A program made the translations under genes and the position numbers. A DNA stretch of 64,000 nt from NCBI GenBank assembly GCA_039105265.1, contig JAPFFF010000057.1, positions 1,028,480 to 1,092,479 of the forward strand, written 5' to 3'. This document shows positions 19,335 to 31,529 of the stretch, one piece after another. The DNA comes from Tritrichomonas musculus (lineage: Eukaryota > Parabasalia > Tritrichomonadida > Tritrichomonadidae). The notes under the pieces were generated by a model. That model made no database searches. It saw only the letters and a program-made list of their open reading frames with translations, and was not told where the DNA came from. How positions within the stretch are numbered: the first letter of the stretch is position 1; each line of letters starts with the position of its first letter.

Positions 19335-19880
19335 TTAGTTAGTAATAAGATCATTGAAAAGGAAATTATTATTATCATTCTCGTCATCGAAAAATGAATT
19401 CATTTTGGCATATCCTTTGCCATTCCTCTTTTTATTTAATTGCTTGATTGTATTTTTGTCCGTATAAGGCATTTCCTGTGTCAATGTGAATTGGATTTCA
19501 AACTTCCCAACTGTTTTACGATCAGAGCCTTTCTTGCCTGATCGTTGAACTGGCTCTAGGAGTTTTATTGTTTTCATTTCTGTGTTGGTAATATCATTGA
19601 ATTTGGTCGGGATTTGATCTTTTAGAATAACGGCCGATGCAAAAATTGGATCTTTCTGCGAAAAACTTTTCTTCCTCATAACAATTAAGATTCTTTCCGT
19701 TTTTTCATTGATCTTGACTGAAAAGAATGGACGAGTTGTTTGCATCTTTTTAGCTTCAAAGGAGAAAGCTTGTTTTTCACCACTTGGAAGTGTTGTAACA
19801 CTAACACGGAGAGTGTCATTATCTTGAACAATTCCTTTCTGGAGTTCAAAGGATTGCATTTGGATGTTTAAGCAGAGCAT
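19335..19880 (-). CDS. C2-like domain protein, array copy A1
   Basis: This is an intact 181-codon frame. The first ~130 residues alternate short beta strands (MLCLNIQMQSFELQKG; TLRVSVTTLPSG; FFSVKINEKTERILIVMRK; GKFEIQFTL), the pattern of the short C2-like proteins common in trichomonads, which place proteins at membranes or partners. The acidic loop residues for calcium are not obvious, so calcium binding is doubtful. The tail (about 140-181) is basic, then acidic and Asn-rich (KQLNKKRNGKGYAKMNSF; FDDENDNNNF). TCATTTT (19889-19895) puts the start site at 19893, a 13-nt leader, which supports the ATG at 19880. It lies upstream of the kinase on the same strand, and the two could be regulated together, but each is probably monocistronic. 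Confidence 0.75.
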   Translation of the reverse strand: MLCLNIQMQSFELQKGIVQDNDTLRVSVTTLPSGEKQAFSFEAKKMQTTRPFFSVKINEKTERILIVMRKKSFSQKDPIFASAVILKDQIPTKFNDITNTEMKTIKLLEPVQRSGKKGSDRKTVGKFEIQFTLTQEMPYTDKNTIKQLNKKRNGKGYAKMNSFFDDENDNNNFLFNDLITN

Positions 19881-20863
19881 TTAATATAAAAATGATGTGA
19901 TTTTATGTGAATTCGTTTTTATACTATTACTTCAATTTTTGAGTATTTATTTTCTTTATTTATTTACATAATTAACTCAATATTATTTTTTATGTATTTT
20001 ATTTTTGGAATTGTATGTTTATATTTTCGTAAACCATTCATTATTTGTATGTATTGTGAATATTTCTGAGAGATTTATATAAAAAATAAATCAAATAATC
20101 AATACAAAAAAGTGGAATAATGAAATAAATGAATCAATGAATTCATGAATTGCTTTCTTTTATATGTATTATCATTTAACTGTTGTTATGACAACCTTCA
20201 TGATTATATAGCAAAGGTATTATGAATAATAATATTTTGGGTTTGTTTGTAAATTTTTCATATGTTTCGTTCAATTTATCATTATTTTAATTATTGTATC
20301 CTTTTTGATTATATGGCAAAGGTGTAGTTAATTGTATTGTCTGTGAATAATTATAATTATATTAATTCTTTTTTTTTGTCTTTTAAATCAATTTTTTGTG
20401 GATAATTTGCTTGTATGAATTTAATACCTGCTTAATTTTTGTCTTAGGCGTGTTAATTCACTGAATTTGAATCACGATGAATTCTTCTAGGTGTTTGTAT
20501 ATTAATATATTGATATAAATACGGGTTTTGTTGTCTTTGGTAAATGAAATTAATGAGGTATTGTTCGGTTTTAAATAAAAATGAAGTAAAAAATGACTCT
20601 CTGAAATATTTTTATTTATTTCAAAAATATTGATAGTATATTCAATCATTTATATTTTTTATATTTTTATTTTGACTTTTTATAATAAAAATATTCAATT
20701 TTCAAATATTTTTATTTTGACTTTTTATAATAAAAATATTCAATTATTTGAAATAAATTTTTCAAAGAGCCGAAATAGAAGGCTAAATTTGGGCCAACTT
20801 TTTACTCTTCTTTGTCCAAAAATGAAACCCAATTTAAAGTCAATAATCATTATTTCAAATAAG
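19881..20863. other. 1-kb intergenic region of the type A unit
   Basis: It holds the C2-like promoter at its left end and otherwise AT-rich DNA. A 63-codon minus-strand frame (20458-20649) is open in A units but disrupted in B units except the last, and has no initiator, so I do not call it a gene. The region recurs at 25208-26190 and 30535-31517, and in modified form in every B unit. Confidence 0.6.
20661..20745. repeat. 40-bp direct repeat found only in type A intergenic DNA
   Basis: Two identical 40-bp copies (20661-20700 and 20706-20745) with core TTTTGACTTTTTATAATAAA are separated by 5 bp. Type B units have only one copy and then diverge, so this is where A and B lose similarity. It recurs at 25988-26072 and 31315-31399. 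Confidence 0.7.
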
Positions 20864-20875
20864 GTCTGTTTGCTT

Positions 20876-23800
20876 TTAAACAGACAATTCCTTGGTATAT
20901 TTGAAATATTCTTCTTTGTCAACATCTGGTGTGATAAAATTGGGATCATTCTCAAGTTCATGAACTATCTCCTCGAATGTCGGCCTTTCATTTGGATATT
21001 CTGACCACCCAAGCTCAATCATATTTTGATAGCATTCTGGAATTGAAACTTTGATTTCTGGTCTTTTGATTATCGAAGCACCACCAGATGAAATCTTGCC
21101 AACTTTAACGACTGGCTTTTCTTTGGTCATTATTTCATAAACAATCATTGCGAATGAGTAAACATCGCTCTCTTTCGTGCATTCACCTGAAATGATGACT
21201 TCAGGTGCTGAATAGACTGACAATCCTTGGATCTTGCTTGCTGATTGGAATGTCATGCTGTTCATCATTAAAAGGTGCGTGCAGATGCCAAAATCTGAAA
21301 GTTTTGGAAGCAACGAATCATCGACGATGATGTTGCTTGGTTTCAGATTTCGATGAATAATTTCATTCGAATGCAGGTACTTCATTGCAGATGCAATTCC
21401 ATAAATATTCATCAGTTTCTTTGTTGCATTCCAACCTGTTAATTTGAGGTTATTCTTTTCCATTTGAAGAATGTCGCCAAGTGATTTTCTTGGATAAAGC
21501 TCGGTGATGACAACCGGCTTTGGCTCTTTTTTGAAGCTGTGAGGTGAGAATCCAATGAACTCGAGAATTGATGGATGCTTCAAATGTGAAATTTGATTAA
21601 ATTCACGAGCTGTCTTCATCATTTCTTCTTCATTGAATTGAGTCATATCAACATTAGATATCTTTGCTGAATAAACATCTCCTGTGCTTTTCTGAATGAC
21701 TTTGAATACTTTATTAAATTCACTTTTTCTAATCAATTCTTTCATTTCGTAATCATCCAAATCTATGAAATAATTCGTGATAGACATGCTTTTCATTTCT
21801 GTTTCAATAACTCGATTAAACATTGTTATAGTGTGTTCATTTATTCGTTCTTTAACATCAGGAACGTCATATTTAACCAAAGATTTGTCATCTTTATTTT
21901 TTGAAGGTTCTGAATTCAATGCTACTTCTTGCTTTGTTTGCTCTTTTTCAGCTTCTTTTTCTTTGAAAACTATATAATTTTCTCCAACAAATTCACTGTA
22001 TATGATGAATTCATCCAAATCAACATCTTCTAATATAAATTCAGGATTTGATTTCAAAGTGTCAATTATATCATCAAATGATGGCCTTTCGTCTGGATCT
22101 TCTGCCCAACACTTTTCAATCAGTTCTTTGTAACATCGAGGAACAGGAACATTGAATTGTGGACGATAATGTTTGATTGTTACATGATAACAAATCGTTT
22201 CTAAAAGTTTAAACTTTTTAAGAGGCACTTCATTTGTTATAATTTCATAAACAATCATTGCGAAAGCATAAACATCAGATGCTTTTGTGTATTCATTTTT
22301 CCTCCAAATCTCGGGTGAAATGTATGGAGGTGTTCCTAAGACAGCTGAACAATTTTCGATCACTTTACCAAAATATTCTTTAGATAATCCAAAATCAGAT
22401 AATTTTGGGTATAAGTATTCATCCAGAAGAACGTTGTCTGGTTTGAGATCTCTATGAAGAATATTTCGGGAATGCAAATATTTCATCGCAGAAGCAATAC
22501 CATAAATGTTAATCAACTTCTTCGTACTATCCCATCCTTTTATTCCACAACCATGACTTTCCAGATCCAAAACACCTGCAAGTGATCCATTCCGAAGAAT
22601 TTCTGATATAAGAACTGGCTTTGGTTTGTTATTAAAATTATTCATGCTGTACCCAACAAATTTCATAATTGATTCATAACAAATTTGTGATATTATTTCA
22701 AATTCACGCATCAAATTGATTTGTTCCTTTTCTTCTAAATCTGTCGTTTCATTTTTCATGATTTTTGCTGCAAAAGTTTCATTTGATGATTTTTTAATGA
22801 TTTCATAAACGTTTGCAAAACCGCCACTTCCAATTTTGGCCTTCCTTTCGAAATCCTTTAAATCAACTTGTTGTGCATAAGGAGATATAATTATATCAGA
22901 TTTTTCTTTTATAACTTGAATATTAGATTCAACTTTCTGGAAAACAATATCATTCTTATTTCCTTCATTGTAACCTTCGATGTAATCAACATATTTATTA
23001 AATTCACCAATGTCAATAGATTCATCACACGATTCTTCATTTTTTAAAATTTCTACAATTTCATCAAATGAAGGACGATCTTCCATATTTTCCTCCCAGC
23101 ATCTTTCAATAAGTTTTTTATATGAATCTGAAATTGGAAAATTAAATGATGGTCTTTTTTTATTCAGAACTTCATTCATTACATCAAATTGGTTCATTTT
23201 GTCATATATTTCTTGACCACTCAATATTTCATAAGCCATTATTCCATATGAATAAACATCACCTGCTTTTGAAAAGGTACCATTTTTGATCATTTCTGGG
23301 GAAGAATAAGCGATTGTTCCTTTAAATCCTTCTTTTGATTGGAATGAATCACTTTCAAAGTCACAAATTAATTCTTTGGATAGTCCGAAATCAGATATTT
23401 TTGGGAATAAATATTCATCTTCGAGAATATTTTCCGGCTTCAAATCTCGATGGATAATATCTAGCGAATGCATGTATTGCATACCTGATGCTATTCCATA
23501 CAATGTGATGTGTTTCTTAGTTGAATTCCATTCTGGCAGTGAATTTCCATGATATTCTAATTTTAAAACATCTCTTAAAGTGCTGTTTGCTAACTCGAAT
23601 ATGATAGTTGGGCGTGGTTTAAAATTAAAATTCAAGGGACTGATACCTTTAATTCGAATAATTGAAAGATGATTCAATTTAAACATAATTTTTATTTCTC
23701 GATCAAACATATTTTTTCCATCTTCATTGTTTTCATCTTTATTATTGCTTACTTTAGCTGCATATAAAATTCCTGTTGATTTTTCTTTAACTTTAAAAAC

Positions 23801-24022
23801 CTTAGAAAAACTACCTACTCCAATTTTCATAATCTTATCGAAATCATTAATATCTAAATAAATTATTTCATTTTTTGGTTGAATTGAATATTCTATTTTA
23901 TCAAACTTTTCAACAAATTCTCTAAACTCTTTTTTATTAATCCCTCTGATTTTTAATTGATCAGCAATCTCTTGAAATGTAGGTCTTTTTGTTGGATCTT
24001 TTGACCAACATGACTCAATCAA
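20876..24022 (-). CDS. Triple TKL-type kinase, array copy A2
   Basis: Same domain layout and catalytic residues as copy A1: active-looking domains 1 and 2, HRN in domain 3. It differs by Glu271, Ala418 (giving the canonical AAK around the domain-2 lysine) and Pro1032. Ala418 is the usual residue beside the lysine, so A2-A4 carry the more standard domain 2. No frame breaks within the 1048 codons. The stop-codon stem-loop is conserved at 20864. Confidence 0.85.
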   Translation of the reverse strand: MIESCWSKDPTKRPTFQEIADQLKIRGINKKEFREFVEKFDKIEYSIQPKNEIIYLDINDFDKIMKIGVGSFSKVFKVKEKSTGILYAAKVSNNKDENNEDGKNMFDREIKIMFKLNHLSIIRIKGISPLNFNFKPRPTIIFELANSTLRDVLKLEYHGNSLPEWNSTKKHITLYGIASGMQYMHSLDIIHRDLKPENILEDEYLFPKISDFGLSKELICDFESDSFQSKEGFKGTIAYSSPEMIKNGTFSKAGDVYSYGIMAYEILSGQEIYDKMNQFDVMNEVLNKKRPSFNFPISDSYKKLIERCWEENMEDRPSFDEIVEILKNEESCDESIDIGEFNKYVDYIEGYNEGNKNDIVFQKVESNIQVIKEKSDIIISPYAQQVDLKDFERKAKIGSGGFANVYEIIKKSSNETFAAKIMKNETTDLEEKEQINLMREFEIISQICYESIMKFVGYSMNNFNNKPKPVLISEILRNGSLAGVLDLESHGCGIKGWDSTKKLINIYGIASAMKYLHSRNILHRDLKPDNVLLDEYLYPKLSDFGLSKEYFGKVIENCSAVLGTPPYISPEIWRKNEYTKASDVYAFAMIVYEIITNEVPLKKFKLLETICYHVTIKHYRPQFNVPVPRCYKELIEKCWAEDPDERPSFDDIIDTLKSNPEFILEDVDLDEFIIYSEFVGENYIVFKEKEAEKEQTKQEVALNSEPSKNKDDKSLVKYDVPDVKERINEHTITMFNRVIETEMKSMSITNYFIDLDDYEMKELIRKSEFNKVFKVIQKSTGDVYSAKISNVDMTQFNEEEMMKTAREFNQISHLKHPSILEFIGFSPHSFKKEPKPVVITELYPRKSLGDILQMEKNNLKLTGWNATKKLMNIYGIASAMKYLHSNEIIHRNLKPSNIIVDDSLLPKLSDFGICTHLLMMNSMTFQSASKIQGLSVYSAPEVIISGECTKESDVYSFAMIVYEIMTKEKPVVKVGKISSGGASIIKRPEIKVSIPECYQNMIELGWSEYPNERPTFEEIVHELENDPNFITPDVDKEEYFKYTKELSV

Positions 24023-24661
24023 ATCTCTGAAATATTTTTGTATGTATTTATGAAATTTTGGCCCATAACCTTCAGAAATTGCTTTATATATTTCATAAGA
24101 ATATTTGAACTGCGCGAATGGAGTGTTATTGGTGAGTATTTCGTATAAAATAATTGAAAAAAAGAAAACATCGCTGCTTTTGCTGTATTTATTTTCTTTG
24201 ATGACTTCTGGTGATGCATGTTTTCTGAATAATCTGTTGATATACTACTAATCGAAGTAAAATTCATTTCATATTTATCAAAAGTAGGATCTATCAAATA
24301 GATATCATTAATCTTTTTTGATATAACTCTAGCCTGATTAATGGTTGTATTTATCTCAATTTTCTTTGTATTTTCTTTCTGATTTTAATAAGACTTTGAA
24401 TATTTACTATTTTGATAACAATTGTGAATTTATCGCTGTTATCATGCTCTATTAATCTTTTTAATGATATATTTGGAAATTATATATGCAAAATCGTCCT
24501 CCATTCCAAATTGTCAAATGGATAAGTCAAAAAAATTTTTCTTTGTATTAATACCATTTTACACCTACTAATATAAAATGAAAAGAAAAATAAAAAATTA
24601 TATGGCTTTCTATCTTTATTTATAATACAATATCTATATCTATTAATGTGAAACAGATCAA

Positions 24662-25207
24662 TTAGTTAGTAATAAGATCATTGAAAAGGAAATTATTATT
24701 ATCATTCTCGTCATCGAAAAATGAATTCATTTTGGCATATCCTTTGCCATTCCTCTTTTTATTTAATTGCTTGATTGTATTTTTGTCCGTATAAGGCATT
24801 TCCTGTGTCAATGTGAATTGGATTTCAAACTTCCCAACTGTTTTACGATCAGAGCCTTTCTTGCCTGATCGTTGAACTGGCTCTAGGAGTTTTATTGTTT
24901 TCATTTCTGTGTTGGTAATATCATTGAATTTGGTCGGGATTTGATCTTTTAGAATAACGGCCGATGCAAAAATTGGATCTTTCTGCGAAAAACTTTTCTT
25001 CCTCATAACAATTAAGATTCTTTCCGTTTTTTCATTGATCTTGACTGAAAAGAATGGACGAGTTGTTTGCATCTTTTTAGCTTCAAAGGAGAAAGCTTGT
25101 TTTTCACCACTTGGAAGTGTTGTAACACTAACACGGAGAGTGTCATTATCTTGAACAATTCCTTTCTGGAGTTCAAAGGATTGCATTTGGATGTTTAAGC
25201 AGAGCAT
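24662..25207 (-). CDS. C2-like domain protein, array copy A2
   Basis: Protein identical to copy A1 over all 181 residues, with the same TCATTTT initiator 13 nt before the ATG. It sits 640 bp upstream of the A2 kinase frame. Perfect protein identity next to kinase copies that differ at three residues suggests selection or conversion on this gene. Confidence 0.75.
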   Translation of the reverse strand: MLCLNIQMQSFELQKGIVQDNDTLRVSVTTLPSGEKQAFSFEAKKMQTTRPFFSVKINEKTERILIVMRKKSFSQKDPIFASAVILKDQIPTKFNDITNTEMKTIKLLEPVQRSGKKGSDRKTVGKFEIQFTLTQEMPYTDKNTIKQLNKKRNGKGYAKMNSFFDDENDNNNFLFNDLITN

Positions 25208-26202
25208 TTAATATAAAAATGATGTGATTTTATGTGAATTCGTTTTTATACTATTACTTCAATTTTTGAGTATTTATTTTCTTTATTTATTTACATAATT
25301 AACTCAATATTATTTTTTATGTATTTTATTTTTGGAATTGTATGTTTATATTTTCGTAAACCATTCATTATTTGTATGTATTGTGAATATTTCTGAGAGA
25401 TTTATATAAAAAATAAATCAAATAATCAATACAAAAAAGTGGAATAATGAAATAAATGAATCAATGAATTCATGAATTGCTTTCTTTTATATGTATTATC
25501 ATTTAACTGTTGTTATGACAACCTTCATGATTATATAGCAAAGGTATTATGAATAATAATATTTTGGGTTTGTTTGTAAATTTTTCATATGTTTCGTTCA
25601 ATTTATCATTATTTTAATTATTGTATCCTTTTTGATTATATGGCAAAGGTGTAGTTAATTGTATTGTCTGTGAATAATTATAATTATATTAATTCTTTTT
25701 TTTTGTCTTTTAAATCAATTTTTTGTGGATAATTTGCTTGTATGAATTTAATACCTGCTTAATTTTTGTCTTAGGCGTGTTAATTCACTGAATTTGAATC
25801 ACGATGAATTCTTCTAGGTGTTTGTATATTAATATATTGATATAAATACGGGTTTTGTTGTCTTTGGTAAATGAAATTAATGAGGTATTGTTCGGTTTTA
25901 AATAAAAATGAAGTAAAAAATGACTCTCTGAAATATTTTTATTTATTTCAAAAATATTGATAGTATATTCAATCATTTATATTTTTTATATTTTTATTTT
26001 GACTTTTTATAATAAAAATATTCAATTTTCAAATATTTTTATTTTGACTTTTTATAATAAAAATATTCAATTATTTGAAATAAATTTTTCAAAGAGCCGA
26101 AATAGAAGGCTAAATTTGGGCCAACTTTTTACTCTTCTTTGTCCAAAAATGAAACCCAATTTAAAGTCAATAATCATTATTTCAAATAAGGTCTGTTTGC
26201 TT

Positions 26203-29200
26203 TTAAACAGACAATTCCTTGGTATATTTGAAATATTCTTCTTTGTCAACATCTGGTGTGATAAAATTGGGATCATTCTCAAGTTCATGAACTATCTCCT
26301 CGAATGTCGGCCTTTCATTTGGATATTCTGACCACCCAAGCTCAATCATATTTTGATAGCATTCTGGAATTGAAACTTTGATTTCTGGTCTTTTGATTAT
26401 CGAAGCACCACCAGATGAAATCTTGCCAACTTTAACGACTGGCTTTTCTTTGGTCATTATTTCATAAACAATCATTGCGAATGAGTAAACATCGCTCTCT
26501 TTCGTGCATTCACCTGAAATGATGACTTCAGGTGCTGAATAGACTGACAATCCTTGGATCTTGCTTGCTGATTGGAATGTCATGCTGTTCATCATTAAAA
26601 GGTGCGTGCAGATGCCAAAATCTGAAAGTTTTGGAAGCAACGAATCATCGACGATGATGTTGCTTGGTTTCAGATTTCGATGAATAATTTCATTCGAATG
26701 CAGGTACTTCATTGCAGATGCAATTCCATAAATATTCATCAGTTTCTTTGTTGCATTCCAACCTGTTAATTTGAGGTTATTCTTTTCCATTTGAAGAATG
26801 TCGCCAAGTGATTTTCTTGGATAAAGCTCGGTGATGACAACCGGCTTTGGCTCTTTTTTGAAGCTGTGAGGTGAGAATCCAATGAACTCGAGAATTGATG
26901 GATGCTTCAAATGTGAAATTTGATTAAATTCACGAGCTGTCTTCATCATTTCTTCTTCATTGAATTGAGTCATATCAACATTAGATATCTTTGCTGAATA
27001 AACATCTCCTGTGCTTTTCTGAATGACTTTGAATACTTTATTAAATTCACTTTTTCTAATCAATTCTTTCATTTCGTAATCATCCAAATCTATGAAATAA
27101 TTCGTGATAGACATGCTTTTCATTTCTGTTTCAATAACTCGATTAAACATTGTTATAGTGTGTTCATTTATTCGTTCTTTAACATCAGGAACGTCATATT
27201 TAACCAAAGATTTGTCATCTTTATTTTTTGAAGGTTCTGAATTCAATGCTACTTCTTGCTTTGTTTGCTCTTTTTCAGCTTCTTTTTCTTTGAAAACTAT
27301 ATAATTTTCTCCAACAAATTCACTGTATATGATGAATTCATCCAAATCAACATCTTCTAATATAAATTCAGGATTTGATTTCAAAGTGTCAATTATATCA
27401 TCAAATGATGGCCTTTCGTCTGGATCTTCTGCCCAACACTTTTCAATCAGTTCTTTGTAACATCGAGGAACAGGAACATTGAATTGTGGACGATAATGTT
27501 TGATTGTTACATGATAACAAATCGTTTCTAAAAGTTTAAACTTTTTAAGAGGCACTTCATTTGTTATAATTTCATAAACAATCATTGCGAAAGCATAAAC
27601 ATCAGATGCTTTTGTGTATTCATTTTTCCTCCAAATCTCGGGTGAAATGTATGGAGGTGTTCCTAAGACAGCTGAACAATTTTCGATCACTTTACCAAAA
27701 TATTCTTTAGATAATCCAAAATCAGATAATTTTGGGTATAAGTATTCATCCAGAAGAACGTTGTCTGGTTTGAGATCTCTATGAAGAATATTTCGGGAAT
27801 GCAAATATTTCATCGCAGAAGCAATACCATAAATGTTAATCAACTTCTTCGTACTATCCCATCCTTTTATTCCACAACCATGACTTTCCAGATCCAAAAC
27901 ACCTGCAAGTGATCCATTCCGAAGAATTTCTGATATAAGAACTGGCTTTGGTTTGTTATTAAAATTATTCATGCTGTACCCAACAAATTTCATAATTGAT
28001 TCATAACAAATTTGTGATATTATTTCAAATTCACGCATCAAATTGATTTGTTCCTTTTCTTCTAAATCTGTCGTTTCATTTTTCATGATTTTTGCTGCAA
28101 AAGTTTCATTTGATGATTTTTTAATGATTTCATAAACGTTTGCAAAACCGCCACTTCCAATTTTGGCCTTCCTTTCGAAATCCTTTAAATCAACTTGTTG
28201 TGCATAAGGAGATATAATTATATCAGATTTTTCTTTTATAACTTGAATATTAGATTCAACTTTCTGGAAAACAATATCATTCTTATTTCCTTCATTGTAA
28301 CCTTCGATGTAATCAACATATTTATTAAATTCACCAATGTCAATAGATTCATCACACGATTCTTCATTTTTTAAAATTTCTACAATTTCATCAAATGAAG
28401 GACGATCTTCCATATTTTCCTCCCAGCATCTTTCAATAAGTTTTTTATATGAATCTGAAATTGGAAAATTAAATGATGGTCTTTTTTTATTCAGAACTTC
28501 ATTCATTACATCAAATTGGTTCATTTTGTCATATATTTCTTGACCACTCAATATTTCATAAGCCATTATTCCATATGAATAAACATCACCTGCTTTTGAA
28601 AAGGTACCATTTTTGATCATTTCTGGGGAAGAATAAGCGATTGTTCCTTTAAATCCTTCTTTTGATTGGAATGAATCACTTTCAAAGTCACAAATTAATT
28701 CTTTGGATAGTCCGAAATCAGATATTTTTGGGAATAAATATTCATCTTCGAGAATATTTTCCGGCTTCAAATCTCGATGGATAATATCTAGCGAATGCAT
28801 GTATTGCATACCTGATGCTATTCCATACAATGTGATGTGTTTCTTAGTTGAATTCCATTCTGGCAGTGAATTTCCATGATATTCTAATTTTAAAACATCT
28901 CTTAAAGTGCTGTTTGCTAACTCGAATATGATAGTTGGGCGTGGTTTAAAATTAAAATTCAAGGGACTGATACCTTTAATTCGAATAATTGAAAGATGAT
29001 TCAATTTAAACATAATTTTTATTTCTCGATCAAACATATTTTTTCCATCTTCATTGTTTTCATCTTTATTATTGCTTACTTTAGCTGCATATAAAATTCC
29101 TGTTGATTTTTCTTTAACTTTAAAAACCTTAGAAAAACTACCTACTCCAATTTTCATAATCTTATCGAAATCATTAATATCTAAATAAATTATTTCATTT

Positions 29201-29349
29201 TTTGGTTGAATTGAATATTCTATTTTATCAAACTTTTCAACAAATTCTCTAAACTCTTTTTTATTAATCCCTCTGATTTTTAATTGATCAGCAATCTCTT
29301 GAAATGTAGGTCTTTTTGTTGGATCTTTTGACCAACATGACTCAATCAA
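26203..29349 (-). CDS. Triple TKL-type kinase, array copy A3
   Basis: Protein identical to A2 across all 1048 residues. The only change I noticed in this part of the unit is in the truncated lobe in front of the frame, where A3 has the standard Arg-Pro (YRP) instead of Gly-Pro. Downstream stem-loop at 26191. Confidence 0.85.
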   Translation of the reverse strand: MIESCWSKDPTKRPTFQEIADQLKIRGINKKEFREFVEKFDKIEYSIQPKNEIIYLDINDFDKIMKIGVGSFSKVFKVKEKSTGILYAAKVSNNKDENNEDGKNMFDREIKIMFKLNHLSIIRIKGISPLNFNFKPRPTIIFELANSTLRDVLKLEYHGNSLPEWNSTKKHITLYGIASGMQYMHSLDIIHRDLKPENILEDEYLFPKISDFGLSKELICDFESDSFQSKEGFKGTIAYSSPEMIKNGTFSKAGDVYSYGIMAYEILSGQEIYDKMNQFDVMNEVLNKKRPSFNFPISDSYKKLIERCWEENMEDRPSFDEIVEILKNEESCDESIDIGEFNKYVDYIEGYNEGNKNDIVFQKVESNIQVIKEKSDIIISPYAQQVDLKDFERKAKIGSGGFANVYEIIKKSSNETFAAKIMKNETTDLEEKEQINLMREFEIISQICYESIMKFVGYSMNNFNNKPKPVLISEILRNGSLAGVLDLESHGCGIKGWDSTKKLINIYGIASAMKYLHSRNILHRDLKPDNVLLDEYLYPKLSDFGLSKEYFGKVIENCSAVLGTPPYISPEIWRKNEYTKASDVYAFAMIVYEIITNEVPLKKFKLLETICYHVTIKHYRPQFNVPVPRCYKELIEKCWAEDPDERPSFDDIIDTLKSNPEFILEDVDLDEFIIYSEFVGENYIVFKEKEAEKEQTKQEVALNSEPSKNKDDKSLVKYDVPDVKERINEHTITMFNRVIETEMKSMSITNYFIDLDDYEMKELIRKSEFNKVFKVIQKSTGDVYSAKISNVDMTQFNEEEMMKTAREFNQISHLKHPSILEFIGFSPHSFKKEPKPVVITELYPRKSLGDILQMEKNNLKLTGWNATKKLMNIYGIASAMKYLHSNEIIHRNLKPSNIIVDDSLLPKLSDFGICTHLLMMNSMTFQSASKIQGLSVYSAPEVIISGECTKESDVYSFAMIVYEIMTKEKPVVKVGKISSGGASIIKRPEIKVSIPECYQNMIELGWSEYPNERPTFEEIVHELENDPNFITPDVDKEEYFKYTKELSV

Positions 29350-29988
29350 ATCTCTGAAATATTTTTGTATGTATTTATGAAATTTTGGCCGATAACCTTC
29401 AGAAATTGCTTTATATATTTCATAAGAATATTTGAACTGCGCGAATGGAGTGTTATTGGTGAGTATTTCGTATAAAATAATTGAAAAAAAGAAAACATCG
29501 CTGCTTTTGCTGTATTTATTTTCTTTGATGACTTCTGGTGATGCATGTTTTCTGAATAATCTGTTGATATACTACTAATCGAAGTAAAATTCATTTCATA
29601 TTTATCAAAAGTAGGATCTATCAAATAGATATCATTAATCTTTTTTGATATAACTCTAGCCTGATTAATGGTTGTATTTATCTCAATTTTCTTTGTATTT
29701 TCTTTCTGATTTTAATAAGACTTTGAATATTTACTATTTTGATAACAATTGTGAATTTATCGCTGTTATCATGCTCTATTAATCTTTTTAATGATATATT
29801 TGGAAATTATATATGCAAAATCGTCCTCCATTCCAAATTGTCAAATGGATAAGTCAAAAAAATTTTTCTTTGTATTAATACCATTTTACACCTACTAATA
29901 TAAAATGAAAAGAAAAATAAAAAATTATATGGCTTTCTATCTTTATTTATAATACAATATCTATATCTATTAATGTGAAACAGATCAA

Positions 29989-30534
29989 TTAGTTAGTAAT
30001 AAGATCATTGAAAAGGAAATTATTATTATCATTCTCGTCATCGAAAAATGAATTCATTTTGGCATATCCTTTGCCATTCCTCTTTTTATTTAATTGCTTG
30101 ATTGTATTTTTGTCCGTATAAGGCATTTCCTGTGTCAATGTGAATTGGATTTCAAACTTCCCAACTGTTTTACGATCAGAGCCTTTCTTGCCTGATCGTT
30201 GAACTGGCTCTAGGAGTTTTATTGTTTTCATTTCTGTGTTGGTAATATCATTGAATTTGGTCGGGATTTGATCTTTTAGAATAACGGCCGATGCAAAAAT
30301 TGGATCTTTCTGCGAAAAACTTTTCTTCCTCATAACAATTAAGATTCTTTCCGTTTTTTCATTGATCTTGACTGAAAAGAATGGACGAGTTGTTTGCATC
30401 TTTTTAGCTTCAAAGGAGAAAGCTTGTTTTTCACCACTTGGAAGTGTTGTAACACTAACACGGAGAGTGTCATTATCTTGAACAATTCCTTTCTGGAGTT
30501 CAAAGGATTGCATTTGGATGTTTAAGCAGAGCAT
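29989..30534 (-). CDS. C2-like domain protein, array copy A3
   Basis: Identical protein to A1 and A2 (181 residues, Asp in PYTDKN, three Asn in DNNNF). It keeps the initiator at about 30547 and the same spacing to the A3 kinase. Confidence 0.75.
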   Translation of the reverse strand: MLCLNIQMQSFELQKGIVQDNDTLRVSVTTLPSGEKQAFSFEAKKMQTTRPFFSVKINEKTERILIVMRKKSFSQKDPIFASAVILKDQIPTKFNDITNTEMKTIKLLEPVQRSGKKGSDRKTVGKFEIQFTLTQEMPYTDKNTIKQLNKKRNGKGYAKMNSFFDDENDNNNFLFNDLITN

Positions 30535-31529
30535 TTAATATAAAAATGATGTGATTTTATGTGAATTCGTTTTTATACTATTACTTCAATTTTTGAGTAT
30601 TTATTTTCTTTATTTATTTACATAATTAACTCAATATTATTTTTTATGTATTTTATTTTTGGAATTGTATGTTTATATTTTCGTAAACCATTCATTATTT
30701 GTATGTATTGTGAATATTTCTGAGAGATTTATATAAAAAATAAATCAAATAATCAATACAAAAAAGTGGAATAATGAAATAAATGAATCAATGAATTCAT
30801 GAATTGCTTTCTTTTATATGTATTATCATTTAACTGTTGTTATGACAACCTTCATGATTATATAGCAAAGGTATTATGAATAATAATATTTTGGGTTTGT
30901 TTGTAAATTTTTCATATGTTTCGTTCAATTTATCATTATTTTAATTATTGTATCCTTTTTGATTATATGGCAAAGGTGTAGTTAATTGTATTGTCTGTGA
31001 ATAATTATAATTATATTAATTCTTTTTTTTTGTCTTTTAAATCAATTTTTTGTGGATAATTTGCTTGTATGAATTTAATACCTGCTTAATTTTTGTCTTA
31101 GGCGTGTTAATTCACTGAATTTGAATCACGATGAATTCTTCTAGGTGTTTGTATATTAATATATTGATATAAATACGGGTTTTGTTGTCTTTGGTAAATG
31201 AAATTAATGAGGTATTGTTCGGTTTTAAATAAAAATGAAGTAAAAAATGACTCTCTGAAATATTTTTATTTATTTCAAAAATATTGATAGTATATTCAAT
31301 CATTTATATTTTTTATATTTTTATTTTGACTTTTTATAATAAAAATATTCAATTTTCAAATATTTTTATTTTGACTTTTTATAATAAAAATATTCAATTA
31401 TTTGAAATAAATTTTTCAAAGAGCCGAAATAGAAGGCTAAATTTGGGCCAACTTTTTACTCTTCTTTGTCCAAAAATGAAACCCAATTTAAAGTCAATAA
31501 TCATTATTTCAAATAAGGTCTGTTTGCTT

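Noticed and set aside
20458-20649. 63-codon minus-strand frame in the intergenic region
   Set aside because: Open in A units and the last partial unit only; a single extra A creates or destroys it, and no initiator precedes it.
20630-21004. 124-codon plus-strand frame over the unit junction (recurs in A units)
   Set aside because: Low-complexity Phe/Ile/Asn translation of AT-rich DNA that runs antisense into the kinase gene; not open in B units.
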